A stretch of 5,606 nt of DNA from an uncultured Rikenellaceae bacterium (lineage in GTDB: Bacteria > Bacteroidota > Bacteroidia > Bacteroidales > Rikenellaceae). The DNA lies in NCBI GenBank assembly GCA_947038135.1, contig CAMQVM010000118.1, positions 1 through 5,606 of the forward strand. The letters run 5' to 3'. The position numbers and the translations under genes were made by a program. The notes under the pieces are model-generated. The model did no database searches. It was given only the letters and a program-made list of their open reading frames with translations, and was not told where the DNA came from. Shown here piece by piece: positions 1 through 5,606 of the stretch. Position 1 is the first letter of the stretch. Every line of letters starts with the position of its first letter.

Positions 1-2
1 CA

Positions 3-1898
3 ATTGAGCAGGGATGGGCTATATATGACATGAAGAGTCACAAAAGGGGTCCTAATCCTACAGTGCTTGTCATGGATCTGCCTGAAGGGGTTGTATTGAA
101 AGGTGAGCCAGTGGTGGTATCGCCAGTAAAGACCGCTTTTGATGATATCTTTGCAATGGATATCGGTAAAATATATAAAGAAGCTGTTATTGAGCAGGTT
201 ATAACTGTTAATACCAATGAGGCTATGGTTACTGGTTATATCGAGTGGCAAGCGTGTAATGATGTTACTTGTCTTGCTCCTACACAGTTTGATTTTAGGT
301 TTAATGTAGAGGGGGTTGCTCCTGCTGGGTCTACTGATGATGTTATTAAGCCTACCAAGCTTGTTGCAGCCACTAAGGTTGCTGAGGTTGCAGGTGCTGA
401 GGTTACGGGTTCTACTGTTGAAGGTGATCTTGATCGTCCTCAAAGCTCGATGTGGGCTATTATAATTGAGGCTATACTTTATGGATTTGCGGCTCTGCTT
501 ACACCTTGTGTGTTTCCAATGGTGCCTATGACTGTATCATTCTTTATGAAAGGTAATGGGTCAAAGGCTAAAGGGCGTATGATGGCTGCTCTTTATGGGT
601 TGTCTATCGTAGCACTTTATACAGTGCCTATTACTCTTATTATTGGTATTTCGTTTATTTTCGGGGGAGATGCAGTAACTGTTAGTATCTTTAATTGGAT
701 TGCTACTCACTGGGTTACTAATGTGCTCTTCTTTGTGATCTTTGTGGTGTTTGCTATCTCATTTTTTGGAGCTTTCGAAATTGTAATGCCATCATGGCTT
801 GTTAATAAGTCCGACTCTAAAAGTGATAAAGGTGGTATCTTAGGAGTGTTCTTTATGGCTCTTACCTTGGTGCTTGTCTCTTTTTCATGTACTGGTCCTA
901 TTGTAGGGTCTATATTGGTGCAATCTACGCAGGGTGCTATATGGCAGCCTATACTTACTATGCTAGTGTTCTCTAGTGCTTTTGCGCTACCATTTACACT
1001 GTTTGCATTTTTCCCATCGCTGCTTAAAACTCTACCTAAGTCGGGAGGTTGGCTCAACTCTGTAAAGGTTGTGTTGGGTTTTGTAGAGCTAGCTTTGGCG
1101 CTTAAATTCTTATCTACTGCTGATCAAACTTATCATTGGGACTTGTTAGATAGAGAGCTATATATCGCTCTTTGGATCGTTATTTTTACTCTTTTGGGCT
1201 TTTATCTATTGGGTAAAATACGTTTTGCACACGATACACCTGAGCCGTACTTAAAGGTTAAAAAGCTATTTTTTGCTATCTTAACATTTAGTTTTGTGGT
1301 ATATCTTATTCCAGGTATGTTTGGTGCTCCTTTAAAAGCGTTGTCGGGATATCTACCTCCTATGCACACTCTAGATTTTGATCTTTCAAAGGGCAGGGTT
1401 AGCGATAAGTCTGCATCTGATATGCCAGTTGTTAAGTATGCAGATTTTCTGCATCTTCCACATGGAATCAAAGGATTTTTTGATTTTGAGCAGGGGGCAG
1501 CGTATGCTAAGAGTGTAGGCAAACCTATGCTGCTTGATTTCACTGGACACGGCTGTGTTAATTGTAGAAAGATGGAGGCAGATGTATGGTCTGATCCGCA
1601 GGTGTTAGACATCCTTAAAAACCAATATGTAGTGGTAGGTCTTTATGTAGATGATAAAAAAACACTACCTGAGAGCGACTGGGTTACTAGTTCTAATGGT
1701 AAAGTGCTTAAAACACTTGGACAGATAAATGCTAAGTTTCAAATAGATAGGTTTAATATAAATGCACAGCCATATTATGTTCTGATGGATAATAACGATA
1801 GTGTTCTTGTTACTCCTCGTAGCTATGACCTTAGTGTTAGTGGCTTTGTAGAGTTTTTAAAGTCTGGGGTTACGGCATACAATAAAACAAAAAAATAA
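3..1898 (+). CDS. dsbD: DsbD-type thiol:disulfide interchange protein, 5'-partial
   Basis: This is an inner-membrane electron carrier that passes reducing power from cytoplasmic thioredoxin to periplasmic thiols. The three family domains are visible in order. The remnant of the N-terminal periplasmic domain has the cysteine pair CNDVTC (codons at 255 and 270). A linker leads to a membrane domain with about eight hydrophobic segments (roughly 450-1320), carrying the paired cysteines in TPCVFPMVP (codon 507) and SFSCTGP (codon 888). The C-terminal thioredoxin fold has the active site GCVNC (codons 1554 and 1563) and the cis-proline motif AQPYY (proline codon 1770). All six redox cysteines are therefore present. 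The frame is open leftward from the ATG at 30 and reads IEQGWAIYD, which matches the conserved 'GWHLYS'-like start of the periplasmic domain. The ATG at 30 is therefore internal, and the real start and signal peptide lie upstream of the window. The family call is secure; its partner proteins here are unknown. Confidence 0.93.
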   Translation: MEQGWAIYDMKSHKRGPNPTVLVMDLPEGVVLKGEPVVVSPVKTAFDDIFAMDIGKIYKEAVIEQVITVNTNEAMVTGYIEWQACNDVTCLAPTQFDFRFNVEGVAPAGSTDDVIKPTKLVAATKVAEVAGAEVTGSTVEGDLDRPQSSMWAIIIEAILYGFAALLTPCVFPMVPMTVSFFMKGNGSKAKGRMMAALYGLSIVALYTVPITLIIGISFIFGGDAVTVSIFNWIATHWVTNVLFFVIFVVFAISFFGAFEIVMPSWLVNKSDSKSDKGGILGVFFMALTLVLVSFSCTGPIVGSILVQSTQGAIWQPILTMLVFSSAFALPFTLFAFFPSLLKTLPKSGGWLNSVKVVLGFVELALALKFLSTADQTYHWDLLDRELYIALWIVIFTLLGFYLLGKIRFAHDTPEPYLKVKKLFFAILTFSFVVYLIPGMFGAPLKALSGYLPPMHTLDFDLSKGRVSDKSASDMPVVKYADFLHLPHGIKGFFDFEQGAAYAKSVGKPMLLDFTGHGCVNCRKMEADVWSDPQVLDILKNQYVVVGLYVDDKKTLPESDWVTSSNGKVLKTLGQINAKFQIDRFNINAQPYYVLMDNNDSVLVTPRSYDLSVSGFVEFLKSGVTAYNKTKK

Positions 1899-1915
1899 TT
1901 TACAGTATACAATAA
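1870..1915. repeat. Imperfect 16-base direct repeat straddling the dsbD stop codon
   Basis: TTACGGCATACAATAA (1870-1885) and TTACAGTATACAATAA (1900-1915) match at 14 of 16 positions and lie exactly 30 bases apart. The first copy is inside the last codons of the dsbD-like gene and the second is in the gap before gcvP. It may be an old short duplication. The sequence is AT-rich, so chance is also plausible, and no function is claimed. Confidence 0.4.
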
Positions 1916-1936
1916 TCAACTAATATAGATATAATC
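1899..1936 (+). other. 38-base AT-rich gap and leader of gcvP
   Basis: This short gap is AT-rich. It has no Shine-Dalgarno-like purine block ahead of the ATG at 1937, no hairpin terminator and no match to the Bacteroidota -7 element TAnnTTTG. Leaders without a Shine-Dalgarno sequence are usual in Bacteroidota. The absence of terminator and promoter favours read-through from dsbD into gcvP, which is inference only. Confidence 0.45.
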
Positions 1937-4783
1937 ATGCAAGATAAGTTTGTTAATAGACACGTCGGAGTCAATGACACTGACATGATTGAAATGTTAA
2001 AAGTTATAGGTGTTGGCTCTGTTGAAGAGCTTATATCACAGGTTCTGCCTGCTGATATCCGCCTACCTAAGCCATTAGATATGGCACAAGATGGTATGAC
2101 CGAGGTAGAGTTCTTGGCTCATATAAAAGCTTTAGGAGCTAAAAATAAAATGTATCGTAGTTTTATCGGTATGGGGTACTATCCAAACTCTACTCCTGCG
2201 GCTATTATTCGTAACATACTTGAAAATCCAGCGTGGTATACATCATATACTCCATATCAAGCTGAGATATCACAAGGTCGCTTAGAAGCGCTTTTAAACT
2301 TCCAAACAGCCGTTATATCGCTTACGGGTTTAGAGGTGAGTAACTGTTCGCTTCTTGATGAGGCAACGGCAGCGGCCGAGGCAATGTTTATGATGCACAG
2401 CCTTCGTAGCAGAGCCGATATCAAAGAGGGGAAAAATATCCTTTTTGTAGATCAAAACATCTATCCTCAAACACTTGATGTGCTAATGACTCGTAGCGAG
2501 CCTTTAGGCATTGAGCTTATGGTAGACTCTTTTGAGGAGTATGAATTTACTGGTAAAGAGTTTGGTGCTATTGTGCAGTATCCTGCTGCTAATGGTGCTA
2601 TTATCGATTATAGCGCTTTTGCTGCTACTTGCCACGAAAAAGGTGTGTTAGTTACTGCTGTTTGTGATATTTTATCTATGGCGGTTCTTAAAGCTCCTGC
2701 TGAGTGGGGTGCTGATATTGCTGTTGGGTCAACCCAGCGTTTTGGAGTTACTATGAGCTATGGCGGTCCATCGGCTGCATATTTAGCTACTAAAGATAAA
2801 TTTAAGCGCTCTATGCCTGGACGTATCATTGGTGTATCGGTTGATAGGTTGGGTAACACTGCTCTTCGCATGGCTCTACAAACTCGTGAGCAGCATATTA
2901 AGCGTGAAAAGGCTACATCGAATATATGTACTGCACAGGCATTAATTGCTTCTATTGCAGGTATGTATGCTGTATATCATGGAAAAACTGGTATAAAGCA
3001 GATCGCTACTCATGCTCATAGCAATGCTTATGCAGTGGCTATGGCAGCTGAGCAGCTAGGATATAAGCTAACTTCAAAGTGCTTTTTTGATACTATTGAG
3101 CTTGAGGCAGATGCCGATAAGGTGAAAGAGGTAGCTGAAAAGGCAGAGGTTAACTTTTTCTATCCTACTGCTTCAAAGGTGCGAATGAGTTTCGACGAAA
3201 TAACAACTCTTGAAGAGGTAAATTGTGTTATTGCTATACTAGCCGAGGTAGCTGACAAAGCTGCTGTTGTGCTTTTGGAGGTGGAAGATAAGTTGTCGTT
3301 CTGCTCTTCAATGGCTCGTGAAAGCGAGATACTTACAGAGAGTGTGTTTAACAAATATCATAGCGAAACAGAGCTGATGCGCTATATCAAGAAGTTAGAG
3401 CGTAGAGATATATCTTTAGCAAATAGCATGATACCTCTAGGTTCGTGTACTATGAAGCTAAACTCAGCAGCTAGCATGATGGCTATTACTATGCCTGAAT
3501 TTACTAATATGCACCCTTTTGCTCCAGTAGAGCAAGCTGAGGGATACCATGAAATGATGCGTGGTCTTGAAAAAGATCTTGCTACTATCACTGGATTTAA
3601 GGCTGTATCTAATATGCCTAACTCAGGTGCAGCAGGCGAGTATGCAGGTTTGATGGTTATCAGAGCATATCATCAACATAGAAGCGATGAGAAGCGAAAC
3701 ATTGCTCTTATTCCATCTTCTGCTCACGGTACTAACCCAGCATCAGCGATGATTGCAGGAATGGATATAGTGATTGTAGATTGTGATAGCAATGGTAATA
3801 TAGATGTAGAAGATTTCAGAGCTAAGGCAGTACAGCATAAAGAGTCGCTAAGCTGTGCAATGATAACATATCCATCTACACATGGTGTATTTGAGAAAAA
3901 GATCGTAGAGCTGTGTAATATAGTTCATGAAAATGGTGGTCAAGTATATATGGACGGTGCTAACATGAATGCGCAAGTGGGGCTTACTAGTCCTGGCTTT
4001 ATTGGTGCTGACGTTTGTCACCTAAACCTGCATAAAACTTTCGCTATACCACATGGTGGCGGTGGTCCTGGTGTTGGTACTATTGGCGTTGCTGAGCATC
4101 TTGTAAGGTTCTTACCATCACACTCTATTGTTGGTGGTGTAGGTGGCGAAGATGGAATAACAGCTGTTGCCTCTTCTCCTTGGGGTAGTGCTGGTGTTTT
4201 ACCTATCACCTATGGATACATCAAAATGCTTGGGTATAATGGGCTGAAGCGCTCTACTGAGATGGCTATCCTTAACGCTAACTATATGGCTTGTGCTCTA
4301 AAGTCTGAGTTTGGTGTAGTATATCAAGGCGTTACTGGTCGTGTAGGACATGAGATGATACTTGACTTTAGAAACTATAAAAAAGATTTTGGTGTAGAAA
4401 CTGGCGATATAGCTCGTCGTTTAATGGATTATGGATTCCATGCTCCAACGCTATCTTTTCCTGTGCACGAAACACTTATGGTAGAGCCTACCGAGAGCGA
4501 GTCTAAAGCTGAGCTTGATAGGTTTATAAATTCACTTATAAGTATTAAACGTGAGTGTGAAGCAATATCAGACCCTAAAGATAACTTACTGATTAATGCA
4601 CCACATACTGCCACTGAGCTTATGGGCGATGAGTGGACTCACTGTTATAGTCGTAAAGAGGCAGGTTATCCTCTTGTGTGGGTTGCTGAAAATAAATTTT
4701 TCCCTTATGTGTCACGTATCGATGGCGGATATGGTGACCGTAACTTAATGTGTACTTGTGCACCTATTGAGAGCTATTTATAA
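1937..4783 (+). CDS. gcvP: Glycine dehydrogenase (decarboxylating), glycine cleavage P-protein
   Basis: This PLP enzyme decarboxylates glycine and transfers the aminomethyl group to the lipoyl arm of GcvH, the first step of the glycine cleavage system in the cytoplasm. At 948 residues it is a full-length single-chain P-protein, with both homologous halves fused rather than the split GcvPA/GcvPB form. The start at 1937 is supported by FVNRHVG close behind it, the conserved N-terminal block of the family. The N-terminal half shows FIGMGYYPN, TPYQAEISQGRLEAL and GSTQRFG (264-270). The C-terminal half shows PLGSCTMKLN (500-509), PNSGAAGEYAGL, SSAHGTNPASA (594-604) and the PLP-lysine motif NLHKTFAIPHGGGGPG, with the predicted Schiff-base lysine at residue 700 (codon 4034). 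The C-terminus, GDRNLMCTCAPIESYL, is also typical. I see no frameshift or missing catalytic motif. gcvT, gcvH and lpd are not in the window, so the other subunits must be encoded elsewhere. It lies 38 bases after dsbD and 27 before the slyD-like gene. Confidence 0.98.
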   Translation: MQDKFVNRHVGVNDTDMIEMLKVIGVGSVEELISQVLPADIRLPKPLDMAQDGMTEVEFLAHIKALGAKNKMYRSFIGMGYYPNSTPAAIIRNILENPAWYTSYTPYQAEISQGRLEALLNFQTAVISLTGLEVSNCSLLDEATAAAEAMFMMHSLRSRADIKEGKNILFVDQNIYPQTLDVLMTRSEPLGIELMVDSFEEYEFTGKEFGAIVQYPAANGAIIDYSAFAATCHEKGVLVTAVCDILSMAVLKAPAEWGADIAVGSTQRFGVTMSYGGPSAAYLATKDKFKRSMPGRIIGVSVDRLGNTALRMALQTREQHIKREKATSNICTAQALIASIAGMYAVYHGKTGIKQIATHAHSNAYAVAMAAEQLGYKLTSKCFFDTIELEADADKVKEVAEKAEVNFFYPTASKVRMSFDEITTLEEVNCVIAILAEVADKAAVVLLEVEDKLSFCSSMARESEILTESVFNKYHSETELMRYIKKLERRDISLANSMIPLGSCTMKLNSAASMMAITMPEFTNMHPFAPVEQAEGYHEMMRGLEKDLATITGFKAVSNMPNSGAAGEYAGLMVIRAYHQHRSDEKRNIALIPSSAHGTNPASAMIAGMDIVIVDCDSNGNIDVEDFRAKAVQHKESLSCAMITYPSTHGVFEKKIVELCNIVHENGGQVYMDGANMNAQVGLTSPGFIGADVCHLNLHKTFAIPHGGGGPGVGTIGVAEHLVRFLPSHSIVGGVGGEDGITAVASSPWGSAGVLPITYGYIKMLGYNGLKRSTEMAILNANYMACALKSEFGVVYQGVTGRVGHEMILDFRNYKKDFGVETGDIARRLMDYGFHAPTLSFPVHETLMVEPTESESKAELDRFINSLISIKRECEAISDPKDNLLINAPHTATELMGDEWTHCYSRKEAGYPLVWVAENKFFPYVSRIDGGYGDRNLMCTCAPIESYL

Positions 4784-4810
4784 TAATTAACAATTAAAAA
4801 AAAAGATAAA
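4784..4810 (+). other. A-rich leader of the slyD-like gene
   Basis: The 27-base gap contains a run of nine A (4796-4804) ending six bases before the ATG at 4811, and it has no Shine-Dalgarno block. A-rich leaders are common before Bacteroidota starts and probably serve translation initiation. I see no promoter or terminator here, so the gene is probably transcribed together with gcvP. Confidence 0.45.
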
Positions 4811-5449
4811 ATGAAAATTGAATCAAACAAATTAGTATCAATTACTTACACGCTTACTGTTGACGGAGCTGTTGTAGAGACTGTAACAAATGAAAAACCT
4901 TTAGAATTTCCTTATGGTGCAGGCTTTATGCTTCCTAAGTTTGAAGAGATGCTTGTAGGTAAGGCTCAAGGCGATAAGTTTGAGTTTACTTTAGGTATAG
5001 ATGATGCTTATGGCGACGTTGTTGCTGATATGATCGTAGAACTTCCTAAAAACGTATTCGAGGTTGAAGGAGTTGTAAACGAAGAGATGCTAGCTACAGG
5101 TAGCCTACTTCCTATGATGGATAGCGAAGGTAACCGTCTTATGGGCACAGTTAAAGAGAACAAAGATGATGTTGTGTTGATGGACTTCAACCACCCTATG
5201 GCAGGCAAAAGCCTTTCATTTGTTGGTGAGGTTGTGTCTGTTGGTGAGTTGACACCAGAGAAGCTTGCTGAGATGACTGGTGGCGGCGGTGGCTGTTGTG
5301 GTAGCGGCGGTTGCGACGACGGTGGTTGTGGCGACGGTGGTTGTGGCGACGGTGGTTGTGCAGATGGCGGTTGTGGCGATGACTGTAAGTGTGACAGCGA
5401 GAAAGATAGCTGTTGTAGCTCTGATTCTAAAGGCGGTTGTTGCTCTTAG
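4811..5449 (+). CDS. slyD: SlyD-like FKBP-type peptidyl-prolyl cis-trans isomerase with Cys-rich tail
   Basis: This is a cytoplasmic proline isomerase and chaperone; SlyD relatives also bind nickel or zinc through a C-terminal tail. The first half of the FKBP fold lies at residues 1-75 (LEFPYGAGFMLPKFEEML at 31-48, then DDAYGD at 64-69). An insert-in-flap chaperone domain follows at about 75-125. The FKBP closing strand is at 125-144, including DFNHPMAGKSLSF. A low-complexity tail occupies 157-212. All 13 cysteines of the protein are in the tail (162, 163, 168, 173, 178, 183, 188, 192, 194, 201, 202, 210, 211), with glycine and aspartate between them. The tail has no histidine, unlike the His-rich tail of E. 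coli SlyD. The usual IPGLE pocket segment reads LPKFE here, so isomerase activity may differ from canonical FKBPs. The gene is last in the run and is followed by a strong terminator. Family membership is secure; metal binding is inferred from the tail. Confidence 0.93.
   Translation: MKIESNKLVSITYTLTVDGAVVETVTNEKPLEFPYGAGFMLPKFEEMLVGKAQGDKFEFTLGIDDAYGDVVADMIVELPKNVFEVEGVVNEEMLATGSLLPMMDSEGNRLMGTVKENKDDVVLMDFNHPMAGKSLSFVGEVVSVGELTPEKLAEMTGGGGGCCGSGGCDDGGCGDGGCGDGGCADGGCGDDCKCDSEKDSCCSSDSKGGCCS
5306..5380 (+). repeat. Five tandem 15-base units encoding GGC(D/G/A)D in the SlyD-like tail
   Basis: Five in-frame 15-base units follow each other: GGCDD (5306), GGCGD (5321), GGCGD (5336), GGCAD (5351) and GGCGD (5366). 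The second and third are identical at the DNA level (ggtggttgtggcgac), and the others differ mainly at codon third positions. Exact 15-base periodicity suggests growth by repeat slippage, which would change the number of cysteines without breaking the frame. Confidence 0.9.
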
Positions 5450-5492
5450 TATCTTAGCTGTTTAAGTTATTAGTTTGGCTTAAATATTTTTG

Positions 5493-5533
5493 AAGGAGGT
5501 GTGTTGAGATTTCTCTTAACACACCTCCTTTTT
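5493..5533 (+). terminator. Rho-independent terminator after the slyD-like gene
   Basis: The left arm 5493-5505 (aaggaggtgtgtt) pairs perfectly over 13 bp with 5518-5530 (aacacacctcctt). A further GAG/CTC pairing (5506-5508 with 5513-5515) caps it beyond a two-base bulge. A T-run at 5529-5533 follows directly, giving the classical hairpin-plus-T-tract in the + direction. It starts 44 bases after the slyD-like stop codon and is the only clear terminator in the window, so it probably ends the whole dsbD-gcvP-slyD transcript. The left flank has no A-run to serve as a terminator for the opposite strand. Confidence 0.92.
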
Positions 5534-5562
5534 ATATTAGTACAGTATAATTGAATTAGCCA

Positions 5563-5606
5563 GCTCCCGAAGGGAGCCACCAAGCGCCTAAGGCGCGTAG
5601 GTGCTT
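5563..5606. repeat. Two adjacent GC-rich hairpins, possible intergenic palindromic repeat, cut by window edge
   Basis: Hairpin one is gctccc-gaa-gggagc (5563-5577), a 6-bp stem with a three-base loop. Hairpin two is gcgcc-taa-ggcgc (5584-5596), which can be extended by CACC (5578-5581) pairing with GGTG (5600-5603) across a small internal loop. The segment is far richer in GC than the AT-rich DNA just before it, and neither hairpin is followed by a T-run on the + strand. The layout resembles REP-type intergenic repeats. It could also be the edge of a larger repeat, a structured RNA or a terminator for a convergent gene to the right. Confidence 0.5.

Noticed and set aside
707..1612. Minus-strand open frames of 116 and 136 codons opposite dsbD
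   Set aside because: They lie opposite conserved DsbD transmembrane and thioredoxin sequence, show no recognisable domain and have no start context. They are shadows of the real gene.
1945..1952. TAAGTTTG matches the Bacteroidota -7 promoter consensus TAnnTTTG
   Set aside because: It lies inside the first codons of gcvP, downstream of the start supported by the conserved N-terminal motif, so it cannot drive the gene. A chance match in AT-rich sequence is likely.
3160..4614. Several minus-strand open frames of 61-69 codons opposite gcvP
   Set aside because: They are short, match no family I recognise and lie entirely opposite conserved P-protein motifs.
5008..5208. Minus-strand open frame of 66 codons opposite the slyD-like gene
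   Set aside because: It overlaps the conserved insert-in-flap and FKBP closing segments and has no independent support.
5280..5465. Open frame on the + strand encoding an Ala/Val-rich 61-residue peptide
   Set aside because: It is a shifted reading of the GGC/GAC/TGT repeat in the slyD-like tail. The low-complexity Ala/Val sequence is a by-product of the repeat, and the SlyD frame explains the region fully.
5493..5503. AAGGAGGTGTG resembles a perfect Shine-Dalgarno sequence
   Set aside because: It is the left arm of the terminator stem, no start codon with an open frame follows at the right distance, and Bacteroidota rarely rely on Shine-Dalgarno sequences.
5541..5549. The 9-mer tacagtata recurs at 1901-1909 and 5541-5549
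   Set aside because: It is short and AT-rich, so recurrence by chance is unsurprising, and the flanks do not match convincingly.

Overview
The window carries three genes, all on the + strand and closely spaced, followed by a strong intrinsic terminator and the start of a GC-rich palindromic segment cut off by the window edge. The protein families, the AT-rich composition and the A-rich gene leaders without Shine-Dalgarno sequences all point to a member of the Bacteroidota, probably Bacteroidales. That placement is inference from protein flavour, not a marker-gene assignment.

Layout. Positions 1-1898 hold the 3' part of a DsbD-type thiol:disulfide interchange protein. Its reading frame is open to the left edge, so the true start and signal peptide lie outside the window. 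After a 38-base gap comes a complete gcvP (1937-4783), the single-chain glycine decarboxylase (P-protein) of the glycine cleavage system. After a 27-base gap comes a SlyD-like FKBP peptidyl-prolyl isomerase (4811-5449) whose C-terminus is a cysteine/glycine/aspartate-rich tail built on a 15-base tandem repeat. A 13-bp perfect hairpin with a T-run (5493-5533) ends the transcription unit. Positions 5563-5606 then contain two compact GC-rich hairpins that look like an intergenic palindromic repeat.

How the genes relate. Same strand, short gaps, no visible promoter in either gap and a single terminator at the end suggest co-transcription. The three proteins do not form one pathway. DsbD moves electrons from cytoplasmic thioredoxin across the inner membrane to periplasmic thiols. 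GcvP decarboxylates glycine in the cytoplasm. The SlyD-like protein is a cytoplasmic folding helper that probably binds metal through its tail. DsbD and SlyD share a loose thiol/folding theme, but a functional link is speculative. The other glycine cleavage genes (gcvT, gcvH, lpd) are absent from the window.

I see no CRISPR array, RNA gene, transposase, defence system or other clearly novel system. The region is largely ordinary housekeeping sequence; the most notable items are the histidine-free cysteine tail of the SlyD-like protein and the twin hairpins at the right edge.
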